Positions 1-11,773 of a stretch of DNA of 64,000 bases are shown here, in pieces. Origin of the DNA: Acephala macrosclerotiorum (lineage: Eukaryota > Ascomycota > Leotiomycetes > Helotiales > Mollisiaceae); assembly GCA_014904845.1 (NCBI GenBank), contig MU119258.1, positions 62,001 to 126,000 of the forward strand, written 5' to 3'. The stretch's first letter is position 1; each line of letters begins with the position of its first letter. A model generated the notes under the pieces. The model searched no databases, was not told the DNA's origin, and saw nothing but the letters and a program-made list of their open reading frames with translations. A program made the position numbers and the translations under genes.

Positions 1-1256
1 TCTGCACATCGTTTAGTATTCCAGTATGAGAAAAGAAGCTCCAGGGATTAGTTTGTGGGACCATACTGAGTTTCGTCCTTCAACAACGACTGCAAACTCT
101 TATTCACAACACACTCGAGACCCTTCTTCTCACATCTCCCACAGATCTCTCCCCGGGTCGCAAGATCGCATTTGATCTTCCTCTTTTGACATTCCGTACC
201 TGCTCCCCATCAGTACTCTCTTCTCTCCCTTCTACTGGTGCCGGTCTCCTCCAACAAACCATGCTGGGTCCTCACTCACAAGCAGTGACCGTCTTTGAGA
301 CCTTTGGACCCTTTTCGCGATCGTAATCTTGACCTGGAATTGGATTTTGTATCGCATCCAATGGTCGTTTCGTCCCTGCTCTCGACATGGCGTTGAGTTG
401 CTACGGTCGCAACGCCGCGATGGTGGGAGGAAAACCGCGAAGTTGGGTTCAAGAGATTTAAAGGTGGGGAGGTGCGCTAAGGCGCGTGCAATTCCAAGCC
501 GAGGCCCTAAGCTTGAGGGTTGGGGGCTTACGTGGGAAAATTATCTGCTTCTACAAAGCAGCTTTTTTATGTACTGTATATCTGGATGATGGCCATTCAG
601 AAACTCACGTCACCCAACAGATGAGCGGTTTTATAAGGTAGCACCGACCACGTATCCATGTTACCGTTGGAGTCAAGGAGTTCATTTTTGGAGACTTTGA
701 CAAATATGGTATTGATCTCTATCTGTGAGGGACGGACAATGTCACGATTTCAAAACCATTCACATGTTTCGGCCAAGTATCAAGGACAGTCTACAGATTC
801 ATGGAATTGTTCGAGGTGCCTCGAGGCATATGGCTGAAAGAAACACCACGAACTCCCTTCTGTTTGTTACTTTCAAAGTTCTAACTCACATTTCTACTCT
901 AGATATTGAAACTCATGGTGATGACACAGCTGAAGGTGGTGGGGATGGAGGCAGAGGTGGCCACCCATCATCCGACTTCTTCACAATTCCCTTTGGGCCC
1001 TTCCTATCAAACCGTCAGCAACAGCATCAACACCTCACTCATAATCATCAAAACTCGCGTCCATTTATACTCACCACAAAACCCAACGCACGTATCAAAC
1101 TCCACCTCAGAAATCTCCTGCTGAGTCCACCCAAGACTCCTCTTCATAATCTTCCTAACCAAGAACAAACAAACCTCTTTGTCGAAATCATACTATCCCT
1201 TGACGAATACGAGTCCAGAGTAAAATCTTGTCAGGTCGCCGAGGGCATGCATGGTC
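1..1256. other. Intergenic, no gene supported
   Basis: I see no conserved protein here. Open frames up to 188 codons exist (725-1291), but they have low-complexity composition and no recognisable motif. The stretch lies 3' of the decayed gene that ends at 1257 on the minus strand. Confidence 0.4.
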
Positions 1257-3486
1257 CTATACCAATCTTGCCAGACGGCGTCCATGCGTGAACCAGGTGT
1301 AGGTTGTTGTACCTGATTGATTTTTGGGAGGAGCAGTGGGCCAGCCGTTAGGATTTCGTCGGACCATGCCTTGGGTGGGGGTAGGAGGTTCGAAATGCTC
1401 TTTCCATCTGGCAGGGGTTAGCTTGAGGTATTTGGAGGAAGGAAGATACTCACGAGAACAACTTTCCTGTTCTATTACACTCTTGCAGAAAGCCGCGCCA
1501 CTGCCACGTCTCGAGACCTGTGAAGCCGCTCCGCAAAATGTACCAATATAGCTGCTGTTCCGAGATCTCAAAATGCAGCGTTTCGAAAACAAGTTCATCG
1601 CGATATCTGACTAAATAATTGAAGATCAGATCGAAGTCGTATTGTGTAAGTTGAGGTTCAAAGCTTGGCTCTATACAGGAATTTGGAGGCATTGGAGTCT
1701 GGGGAGGAGATGGGAAAGGCGCTTATCGCGACCATTGTAAGTCTCGAAGTCTGCAGTCGTCTCTGTTGAGCACCATATCCTGTTTGATAGTTCTTGCTAA
1801 GTTGTTGCGGTCTATTTGTATCTTCGTCGCAGTTTTTTCTTGGCCTGTCACGGATCGAGTGATCATTGGGTCAGCGAGAGGTTTTTCGGCCATTCTCTGG
1901 ACACTGTATGAATCGGCGTTCAAAGACCTTGCAGGACTAGATGGTAAAGTACTAATTTCATAATCAAATACAGAACCGGAGGTTAATGGGCCCATATGCA
2001 ATGAAGTAGAACCCTTTCTGTTCAAAGTTAGCATATGACAGCCCCAAGAATCAAACTGGGAGCATACACCGGAACATACGATGGCCAGAAGGCAGGGTCA
2101 TGTAGATTGCGGAAGTATGAGAGCGGCACAGGGTATGAAGCAGCTTTCATATAGTCGACGGGCCTGGGCTCCAAAACCGGCTGCTCTTTGAGACAAGCCT
2201 CTGCACTTACGGAGTTATTCCGCCCAAAACTGGTAGACAATAAGCATTAAAGACAAAATATATAAATACCACAGAGACTTACTCCCCACCAAATGGCAGG
2301 CCTTTCGCATTGCTATAAAACTCGTTCAATCGAAGAGCTCGACCACCAAAGACCTAAGGTGTCATCAGATTAGTCGACACAGGGTTTCTGTCTGCCTTTG
2401 AGACTTACTGCGTTCTCCATTAAAAATCCTCTGTGTATTTAACGTTAGAGATTGAAACAGCAAGATAGTGTGCTACTTACACCTCTGCTATAACCTCATC
2501 TTCAAAATAAGGATCGAGGGACTCGACGCTGCGAACATACAAGGCGTGCTCCGAAACATTAGTGCTACAATTGGAGGTGGGACTATATTCCACTTACACA
2601 GAATTCGTGCGGAACCGTCACAGGAAGCTCTTGCTGGCAGAGTAACTTTTCGGTGGAGTTGATCTTTGGGTTGAGTAGAGGCTCGACTAGGTAAATATCG
2701 ATATTGCAAGCTATCTTTTGCCACCAGGAGTTTAGCGCAGATGTCAGCCCGTGAAAGGATTAGGATCGGGTAATGAGGTATCAGGATCAAAACCTCCGCA
2801 AGCAAAGTCGAAGACCATGTCATCGGCCAAAGAACGAAAATATTCCTGGACTGCCTTTCGGCCAGCGCGGTTATTGGCTATGCGAGCTGCACGCAGTCTG
2901 AACCAGTTGCAAGCAATGTTTTGCTTGTCCGCGGGGAGCCTGAGGGGAGAAGTAAGCAAGATGTGATAGGCTTTCTGTATCTATCAGAGGGGACCGCTCT
3001 AGGAGCTAGAGATAGAGCAGGATAGTTCTTACTTTCCAACAGGTAATGGGATGTGAGTGGACAAGAAAGCATCCTACCACAGCCAGGTGTGTGCACTGTT
3101 GAGTACAAGCGTGGCGATTCTCAAAGAAGGTTCTATTATATCCCAAATGGTTTTCGTACCGACATATGTATCAACTTTCGATAGTCAGACAAGACTCTAT
3201 GATCCAAAAGTGCTTACATGCCAAAATCCTAGACGGCCATTTCCTATTGGCCAAGGCGCTTGATGGACAGGTTTTCGCCTATTTTGCCAGTTTTCTCCCT
3301 AAATACGTGGTCTATGGGTTGGCCATCAAGCCGCATATCTGGAAAGTCTTGCTGCTCAAATGCCAGGCGGTCTAGAACTCTCAGTTCTGCTGCGATGGCA
3401 GCATGACTGACGAATGCGACTGTGTTGACTAGGTGAGAATATATTTCTGTTAATCTCGTTAAAGGTGACCTATTGACGGACTGCAT
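1257..3486 (-). pseudogene. Decayed multi-exon gene, function unknown
   Basis: Coding-like blocks run on the minus strand from the ATG at 3486 to a TAG at 1257. The first exon reads well to 3247, then meets TAG at 3246-3244 and again at 3231-3229 in the same frame, before a good donor (GTAAGC) at 3217. The next block (about 3174-3079, reading DTYVGTKTIWDIIEPSLRIA) is one base out of phase with that donor. A further block (about 2941-2755, ending in GGFDPDTSLPDPNPFTG) is followed by a one-base frame change into the block containing LNSWWQKIACNIDIYLVEP. The last intron, about 48 nt starting GTGAGT near 1455, is canonical and leads to the C-terminus. I do not recognise the family and can see no catalytic motif. 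Several lesions make a pseudogene more likely than a functional gene; assembly indels are the alternative. Confidence 0.5.
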
Positions 3487-4397
3487 TGTGACGAAGGAAA
3501 GTCAGACGTCAGGATAGACAAAGTAAAATTAATAATCGATTCGTACGATATTCAGGTAGAAGAAATCAAAGTGAGTAGGAGCATGGTGTTGTTTTGAAAA
3601 GAACAATGGCATTAACAAATGCGAACACATCAGTCTTTGTTCGCGTTTGAGGCTACCAATTGTCCGAACTGACCAAGGGGGTTCTTGGCTAGGTATATAA
3701 TATTGACGAGTAACAATGTGACAATTAAAACATCTTAAAAGTGCTGAAGCCCGTCACTTGGCATGGACTTTGCAGAATGTGCTCCAGATGGATGGTAAAG
3801 CCCTCTCAAGCTTTCTCGAGCTTCTTCTTTTAGTGCTAATATCTTCGCAGATCCACCACTACCATCTAAACCATGTTGGAATGATGCCTCGCAATCAGTA
3901 GGCATTGCTGGCTTTATTTCACGTTGAAGCATCGTCTGACTCCCAAAAAGTCAGGCTCTAATCCCATATTCGCTGGTTCCGTTTTAGTTTCTGGACGTGA
4001 GCAGCGAACGCTTTTTGCCTGAGCCGAGGGTGAACATGCCTGAGTAGAGCCTGAGCAGGGCCTGAGCAAAGCCTGAGTCGTTATAGTGCGGGTCCCATTT
4101 TGGCGCCCCGGCTACAGTCGATCTGCTCCCCTTACAAGGTTTCTGCCAAAGCCGATTTGGGATTCTTCATGGGAATACCTCACATAATAAACGTATAAAA
4201 AAACGTAATAATATCGTAAAGAGATCTACCGTAACACCTTTTCTCATTATAAGATGCATTTTCTTTATATAAAGGTAGGATTACGATTCAGGGCTAGATC
4301 GAAGGGCTTAACTACCATTTGCAATCAATCTAGATGGGCCTTATCCCACCCAATATTGAATATCATTCATACAAAAATTTTTGCAAACTGAAACCTG
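3487..4397. other. Intergenic, partly AT-rich
   Basis: No gene is supported. The stretch holds an 11-bp minisatellite (4038-4081), then a GC-rich block near 4084-4120 resembling the end of a Tc1/mariner-type element, then an AT-rich tract (about 4180-4270). No inverted partner of the GC-rich block occurs in the window, so a transposon remnant is only a guess. Confidence 0.35.
4038..4081. repeat. 11-bp minisatellite, 4 units
   Basis: Four consecutive 11-base units each start GCCTGAG and differ in the last four bases (taga, cagg, caaa, tcgt). A related single unit occurs just upstream near 4018. It is not in a coding region. Confidence 0.8.
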
Positions 4398-6972
4398 TCA
4401 GATAAGCAAGTTTTCCATCGCGTCCTCAAACGATGCTTCCGAGCTATTATCGCTCCACCGTCCAGGCATGTCATTCTTTATTAAAGGAGAGTCCTTGTAC
4501 ATAAGCAAGCCAGCTTCCAAGCAACTAAGTCTACTCTCTGTCATTTCCGGAGTATCACTAATAACATTGACTAGATTCTGAAAAGCGGCAAGAATCTGAT
4601 CATCTACGTCGTAGCGGTCTTGCACTCGGTTCGCACAGTCGGCAAGAATATAATCTTTGTCGCACTTCAATCTGAAGTGATCCGTTGCTACCAGAATCTT
4701 AAGAGTCTCGAGGTCTGCGAACGCAGCTGCTGTTTCAAGTAAATGGGGACCTCGGAGCCGAGGGCAAGAGCTGTATTCGGACCATCGATCGAGGAGCAAT
4801 TGAAGGACATTGTGGCTGTTGTAGGTGATGGCCGTCGTAAGAGGAGTATGTGATGTTATATCGGCGGCATTAATGTCGGCACCATATTCTAGTAACAAGG
4901 TTGCAAAGCTCACGTTGTCTGTTCGCGAGACATGAATGAGTGGCGTCTTTCCATCCACACCGGTGGCGTCGACGTTTGCGCCAAAGTCTAGGAGTGTTTT
5001 GAGAATGAGGGCATCTGTGGAATTGCGTGCAGCGCAGTTAAGAGGACTTCCAATTTTGAGGCCGCCAGGGATTATTGGATCCGGACAGGCCCCAGCTTCG
5101 AGTAACAATCGAACACAAACGACATGACCGCGTTCTGCAGCATAAGATACCGGTCCAGTCCATTGGATATCCAGGGTATTAGGGTCAGCTCCATACGAAA
5201 GAAGAGTGGCAACGGCCTTTTCGTCTCCTCTCGCAGCTGCCCAGGTTAAGGGGGTGCGTCCCAAAGCGTCCACGGCGTCGATGTCATCCTGATAGCGAAC
5301 TAAGGCTTCGCTGAGACTCTGAAAGCTAAGACCAGTCACGATCTTATGAAGGACTGTGAAGTTCTGATCCTCGACCCAGTCGCTGCCAGCGGTGAGACAA
5401 CCAAGTGTCTCTACTTCTTCCTTGGAGAGAAATCCTTGAAGAATAAAATCAAACGCTTTGTTTCTCGGGCTGTTGTCATGAGCGCTAATAGGTCTGCGTA
5501 TATCATTAATTGATGGTTTACTCGGCAGAAAGACCATCATGTACTTACCGATAGTCGGGATCAGCACCAGAATTGACGAGGAACTTACAAGTGCTCCATT
5601 GTTTTCCATACAAGGCCCACTAGATAATTGTCAGAGATAGCGGGAAACGTATGTAAAGTAGACGGAGGCGAACAATAAAACTTACACGAAGCACTGAATA
5701 CCCGCGGGTGCTGCTAACATCACGCGGCGAAGCAAGGCCACGAGCGAACAAGTCTTTCAGTCCATCGATGTTCCCAAACAAAGCAAAATCAATGCAAGGC
5801 GCCGAATCAGGAACTCTCCTAAGAAAATTCAATTGCATTTGTGGGCCAGCATTCTGCAAATAAGCAATTTGAAGATGAACAATCTGGGACCAGACGAAGC
5901 CAAGGGGAAACCAGTATTCCATTGTAACATGAGGAGATTGCCCCTTTGTACAGGTAGGGATGTTGCATTTTCGACTAAATATTGGCAGGCCAGCGTAATC
6001 CACGAATATCTGCCCGATAATCCGCTCCAAAAAAGCAGGGGTAGAAGACCTTCTTTGCTTGTGACAAGCACAGGGACATCCACGAGTGCATGTGGTTATA
6101 TGCCGGGTAACTCGAACGCCTATGCTTTCCGCGCGGGGAACAGGCGGGGACCCGCCACCTTTGTTTGAGCCTTGAGAGGACCTCCGTCTCATATATGGAG
6201 GTGGGACCTTGTAATATGGTCCTAGTTGTGTAGACTGGGAGTCTTGAAAGCGTTCTGATTGTGCCTTTAACAACTCCTCAACTCTGCTAATCCGCTCATC
6301 TACTTGAGAGGCAACCTCCAACACAGACTCTTTTAATCCTTCTTGGTGGCGTGAGAGGGTCTCGATGAATTCGTCTTTCATACCAGCTTGGTCTTGAGCG
6401 GATTGAGAGGTCATGGTTGAGATGTCCTCGATGTGGAGTCGAATGCGTGTCATGTCCTGCCTGCAGAGGTATATCAGTAAGGATCCAGTCGTAAAAAATC
6501 CTTGTTCCTGACACTGCATCTTTGAGACTTACGAGTTCGAGGCGCCGAGCATAATATTAAGTGTGCACTTGACTGTTTTGATGTCCTCTTGCAACGCTAG
6601 CAGGCGGTCTTGCTCCTTCTTCCAGGCGTGGATTGCGAAAAGGGGGACTTTGGCGCGTTCCGAAGCAGTTGCTATGCGGTCGATGAGTGTTCGTAACTCA
6701 GTCAACTTGGTAGTTGCTTGGTTAAGGAGCTGGCGGATATGCAGGTGCGAGTGCGGACCATCAGTACCAACGAGCGGTGACGAGGCGCGGTGTTCAATAA
6801 CGGTTGCTACTTGGTAGCACACGACTTCGATATCTGTGACCTCGTTGTTCAACGCATGCAATCGCCCTGGCAGTGTTTTGCAGATAGCGCGCAATCGTGC
6901 AAATGCTGAGCAGGTTTGCGCTGCCAACGTTGCCACTGCAATGGCACTAGCACCGACAGAGAGCGGATCCAT
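4398..6972 (-). CDS. Ankyrin-repeat protein with PigL_N-type fungal N-terminal domain
   Basis: Four exons close in phase: 6972-6533, 6460-5686, 5619-5549 and 5493-4398, giving about 793 aa. Residues 1-146 start MDPLSVGASAIAVATLA and form the helical domain found at the N-terminus of fungal STAND/NLR-like proteins (PigL_N type). Residues 150-210 look like a coiled coil. Around 265-300 there is a Cys/His cluster (TTCTRGCPCACHK, later CNIPTCTKG) that recurs in fungal ankyrin receptors. Ankyrin repeats occupy roughly 390-690, with LLSYGADPN-, LLEAGACPD-, LLDFGANVD- and LLEYGADIN-type units; the 71-nt third exon carries one (LVNSGADPDY). No NACHT or NB-ARC ATPase is present, so this is a receptor-like architecture without a motor. 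A role in recognition or scaffolding is inferred from architecture only. It is divergent from GDE1 across 555 bp. Confidence 0.85.
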
Positions 6973-7527
6973 CTCTCATCTGTGTGCGGTGGTTGTCAAA
7001 TATTGAACGGAATTGCCGACAATTATCGTGCAAGGGCTTGACTACTTGCAAGGCTATCGTCGGCCTTAAGACACCGTGTAGCAAATGAGCGTATCGGGGT
7101 TCTCGAGAAATACCGAAGGGAAGTCGGGGACAGAGAAGGCGGGTGGGTCGAAACTATACTATTTAACCAAAAGGCTGCAAAGCGCGCGCGAGGGAAATGC
7201 GGAACAGACTCTGCGAGTGGTGACGGGATTCTCTAGCCGCCCTGCTCATGTTGGATCTATCCAACACGTTTGAGACCATTTCAGCTCCCTGAAAATTGGG
7301 GGCGAAGCTGACTTAAAGTCCAGTCAGCGCCAGCGTGCCGCAAGCACAAAGTTCAAATTATATTTGAGATCGCCTTTTAGATCCCGTAGGGCCCGCCAGC
7401 CTTCCCCACGCCCGGCATTCTCAACCCCACCCCCGCAGCACACTACTGTCGATACCCACGCCTAAACCGCCCCCCAAGAATCATACGTCCTGGTGGTCTA
7501 CGTCTTACCTAGCTCGTCGTCGCCACA
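6973..7527. promoter_or_regulatory. Divergent intergenic region, ankyrin gene / GDE1
   Basis: These 555 bases separate two divergently transcribed genes and must hold both promoters. The part nearest GDE1 (7380-7510) is strongly C-rich on the plus strand, common just upstream of fungal start sites. I see no clear TATA box on either side. Confidence 0.5.
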
Positions 7528-10500
7528 ATGAGGTTTGGCCGAGATCTGCACAAGCACCAAACCCCTGAGTGGGCATCATCATATGTTCGATATGCCGAAC
7601 TGAAGAAACTCTCCAAATTCGCGGCCAAGGCTGCCATCGAGGAGAAATCAAACGCGGCTGATCTGTTGCCAAAGCTCAAAGTCGCTCTTCGATCTGACAT
7701 CGCTGCAGTCGAGACTTTCTACACACGTCAATACGCAATCCTCGAGCAGAGAGCGGCAGTGCTGTGCAATCGTTACGACAGAGAAGCGAGTTCTCTTTCC
7801 CTCACCTCCTTCGCCATCAATGAACTCGTCCCGCAGGAAGCAGAGGAAGTGCTTGCAACCTACCTCGAACTGCGCTTGGGGTTCAAAAAGTTGCAGTGGT
7901 ACGGAAAAGTCAACAGAGATGGGTTCAGCAATATTCTCGGGAAGCTGAAGAGGTTCCCCATTACTAATGTCGATGATTGTATGTTGTATCAATGCGAATT
8001 TGCAGGGCAATGCCGCTCAATTGGAATTCTTGATCGGATAGACAAGGCGATAGTCTGTCTAGATGCTTATTTCTCCACGCGCTCTAGAGGGGCTTCCTTG
8101 GTTTTGGGCACGATTCAAAACGACGGCTTTGATGTCGAAGATCTCCCTTTCCATCGCATTGTCATCCGTATGGGTCAAAATTTGTCTCGCTACATCCCAA
8201 GTACTCGAAACGTGTACCTCGGGGGTTCCGAGATGACTCCCTCCGACGACGTTAAAGACTCTCTCGCGCTATTTACAGATCTTTTAGATCGTTTGCTTCC
8301 ACATCAATATCAAGCCCTTCTTCACAAAGACATCTTTGGACGTTCACCACTCCATTATGCCTCGCAGTATGGTTTGGCTGAAGCATGCCATATCATTTTG
8401 CAGCGCATCCAGGTCGGCAAAGCACCAGATGGCATAGCTTTTGCTCATACGGTACTCTCTTCGGATTCCGAAGGGTACACTCCTTTGCATCTGGCTGTCA
8501 TAAACGGTCACACCGCGGCTGTCAGGACTCTCCTAGAGTCCATCCACATTGAAGATGTCGCAATCGAGACGACGATCAAAATGGACGTGTGCACCACATT
8601 GGCAAAGCTCACCCACATTGCTCTTAGGTCAAATTTCACGGAAATTGCCAAGTTACTCCTCGCAACCCGCAATTGCGATATCAACTACCAAACAGAGAAC
8701 GGAGAGACAGCTCTTTTCGTCGCAGCCCGATCTGGTCGTGGGGATTATGTGAAGATGTTGATCGAATCCCCTGGTTTGCATGAACTTGATCTGAATCTTC
8801 CTGAGAATGGTTATGGCTGGACACCCCTAATCGTCGCTTGTGTGCAAGGCCATCAATCAGTCGTGGAGATTCTCCTCGACGCTGGAGCCGACCAAAGTCT
8901 CTGTGATGCGTTTAGCTGGACTGCCAGAGATCACACCGCCTTCAGAGGCTTTTGGCCGATAGGCAATCTACTTGCTGCGACGCCACCAGAAAGTTCCGCT
9001 CGAATTCCCAAGATCCAGCTTCTCGAGACGAATGAATTACCTCCTTGCAACGCAGACGAGACCAGAATCTTCGTTAATATTGGCACTTTGAACACGCGTG
9101 AGCCGAAGCCTGCAGTGGATATGGATCCTTATTTAACCAAATTCCCATACAACCCGTATCCAGAGATTGGATTTTCAATTAAGATCAGCGCTGTGGGTGC
9201 TACTGGATCAACTGGTCTGATACAACTACCAATTTTGAATGATGCGACCAACTACCCGTATGTGTTCACGACAACGGATCTCGACAGAGTACAACTAGTT
9301 TTTAGTGTGTTCAAATCAAACGTCGATATCCAAAACGGCGAACATATTGGCGGGGCTGTCGCACTCCTTGCAGAGCTCAAGCGTGGGCTGGGCCCAGACA
9401 GAGAGAGCTTGATTCGGAACTACACAATTCCTGTCCTTGACAGAGGCTCCCTAGAGCCCATTGGAGCCATTACATTTGACTTTCTCGTAGTGAAGCCTTT
9501 CCCCAATCCAAATATTCATCCAATCACTCCTCGTGAGATCTGGAACGGAGCAGCTCGAACTCAGGTCATCGGACACAGAGGCATGTGCTGTAATCTTCGA
9601 CTATACCTCAAACGCTAACATGGACAAAGGACTTGGGCAGAACCACCCCTCCTTCGGGCGCTTACAGATTGGCGAGAACACAATTCAAGTCAATACTCCG
9701 AATGAAATCGCAGTCTAGAGCTTAGCTGATGGTACATAGTCATTCCTGGCCACAATGGGTCTGGGTGTTTCGTATATTGAGGTAGACGCACCTTCGTTTT
9801 GATGAATAACCATGCTGACAGCTCATCAGTGTGGTATGTGAAATCATCGCGTACAGAAAACCCACAAGTCCGAACTAAACCAACATCAGATGTACAAATG
9901 ACTCGGGACCATGTTCCCATCATCTATCACGACTTCCTATTGAGCGAAAGTGGGGCAGATCTTGCTCCTCATCATCTCAGCTTCGATCAGGTTCTTTCCA
10001 CCTTTTCCAACATGTCAAACCCTGTAGCTAACGCCGACAATATAGTTTATGCATATCAACGACATACAAACAGCTCGTAGTATCTCGCAAGTCCTCACTG
10101 AGAACACTGACCTGTCCAAATTACCAGTCGAACTAACAGGAACTCCAAGGCCACGCTCTCGCGCTCACTCTCTTGATCAAACCACCGATCTCAAAAGTCG
10201 TTCTTTACTCGAACGTATGAAGCACACACATGAATTCAAACTGAAGGGATTCAAAGGAAATATCAGAGGAGAGCACATCCACGCCCCCTTTACGACATTG
10301 GAGGAAATGCTTCGTACCTTGCCCGAGGCGCTAGGCATTGACATCGAACTGAGTAACGATACACTCTCACAAATCCCTATCATCAGAACTAACCTACTCA
10401 CAGAATACCCAATGCTCTGGGAAGCCGAAGACTGGAAAATGGATTTGTACGGTGTAGAATTAAACAAATTCGTTGACGCCACCCTCGACAAAGTCTACAC

Positions 10501-10966
10501 TCTCGGCGGACGTCGCAACATAATCTTCACATCGTTCAGTCCTGAACTTTGCATCCTCCTCGCACACAAGCAGAATCAATACCCAGTCCTCTTTCTCAAT
10601 GAGTCCAATCTCTTCCCCACAGGCGATGTGCGAGCAAGCAACCTTCAAGAAGCAGTGTATTTTGCACGACGGTGGAACCTACCTGGTGTAGTCATGTCTT
10701 CGGAACCATTCGTAATGAGTCCGAAGCTTATGGCGTTTGTCAAGGATGCGGGACTTGTGTGCGTTTCGTTTGGTTTTCTGAACAACGATGCGGAGAATGC
10801 GAAGGCAAGCATTTTCCGGTGTTACTCGGATGCCTTTGACTTCCACACGAGACCTGTATCGCTCGTACTAATTCATTTCTGCTAGATACAATTCGATAAA
10901 CTTGATGCAATCATCACTGATGATGTGAATCTGATTGCTTATACCCTTAGAAACACAGGCCCTTAG
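7528..10966 (+). CDS. GDE1: Glycerophosphocholine phosphodiesterase, SPX-ankyrin-GDPD (Gde1 family)
   Basis: Gde1 enzymes hydrolyse glycerophosphocholine to choline and glycerol-3-phosphate in phospholipid turnover and phosphate scavenging. The predicted protein has about 1032 aa: SPX domain at 1-170 (starts MRFGRDLHKHQTPEW), ankyrin repeats at about 265-480, a C2-like segment at about 500-670, and a GDPD catalytic domain from the GHRG motif (about 682-685) through QIGENTIQ, DVQMTRDHVPIIYHDF and IDIEL. Exons are 7528-9580, 9630-9688, 9740-9781, 9830-9833, 9890-9990, 10046-10804 and 10886-10966; all phases close. The introns after 9580 and 10804 have GC donors, and exon 4 is only 4 nt. These odd choices are the only ones I found that restore GHRGLGQN, the E-x-DVQ motif and a full C-terminus. 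SPX implies sensing of inositol pyrophosphates (family knowledge). The family is certain; the microexon is moderately sure. Confidence 0.93.
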
Positions 10967-11773
10967 ATTAGCATGGGATGGACGGGAAGTGGATTATAGA
11001 TGAGCTACATTCAATGCTCCCAACAATGCGCAGATTCTCGCTTCGTAGAAACAATTCAGACGGACATAAGACTCGTTCGCGTATTAATGGTTCATGATGC
11101 TATTCTTTGATACAAAAGGAAGCTAACGGAAAAGGAGAATGGGTCGCTTAGCAAAAAAAAAAAATTCTCAAAATTGCAAACATTAAGGTAACAGGGTGAC
11201 TTGTCGATATGGCCCAGTGGCCCAAGATACAGTAGAGGAGATACGCCCTCGAAAATGCTGTTGTAATACAAGTCTGTTTGAAGACGCGGACTGACATTCT
11301 CAATATGGGGAATGAGAGAAGACAATATGGGGTATTACCGGCATGATGGAGCGGGATTGGGGAGCAAAGCGCAAGACGATTTCTAGGGTGACAGTGCACA
11401 AAACCGAGAAAGGAGAACATGTAGCATGAACTTTACGATAGAAATGAGGTGGAGGATGATAAAGAAGGCATGTTGTGATCTTCAACTTCCCTCTAGCCGA
11501 CGCAGTTGTTCCCGATAATCAACTCCTGCCGGATGGGGAGGGGGCTGTATTTGTGGATGCTGGTGCGATTTATATGGTTCTAAGAGAAAATGAGGAGAAG
11601 GAGAGGAAAGAGAAGGCAAAGCTGTGAGCAGGGAGGAAACGCTATTAATTAAATCCAGGTAAAGATGAATTGAAGGTAGCTGTACATGTATAATGGAGAA
11701 GGGGTAAATGTACTAAAAGGACTAGGGCATTGCGGGGTTCGTGAGACCCGGTACAGAGCCAGTGATCCTATGT
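10967..11773. other. Convergent 3' intergenic region
   Basis: GDE1 (plus) and the NmrA-like gene (minus) converge here, so the stretch should contain both 3' UTRs and terminators. There is an A-run at 11154-11164. No conserved open frame is seen. Confidence 0.5.

Noticed and set aside
725..1291. 188-codon open frame
   Set aside because: Histidine/asparagine-rich low complexity without any motif; no start context or splice evidence.
4084..4120. Possible Tc1/mariner terminal repeat (TAGTGCGGGTCCCATTTTGG)
   Set aside because: No inverted partner or transposase remnant in the window; kept only as a note in the intergenic entry.
10856..10885. 30-nt GT-AG intron in GDE1
   Set aside because: Too short compared with all other introns here, and it would add an unconserved insertion; the GC-AG choice gives the family C-terminus.
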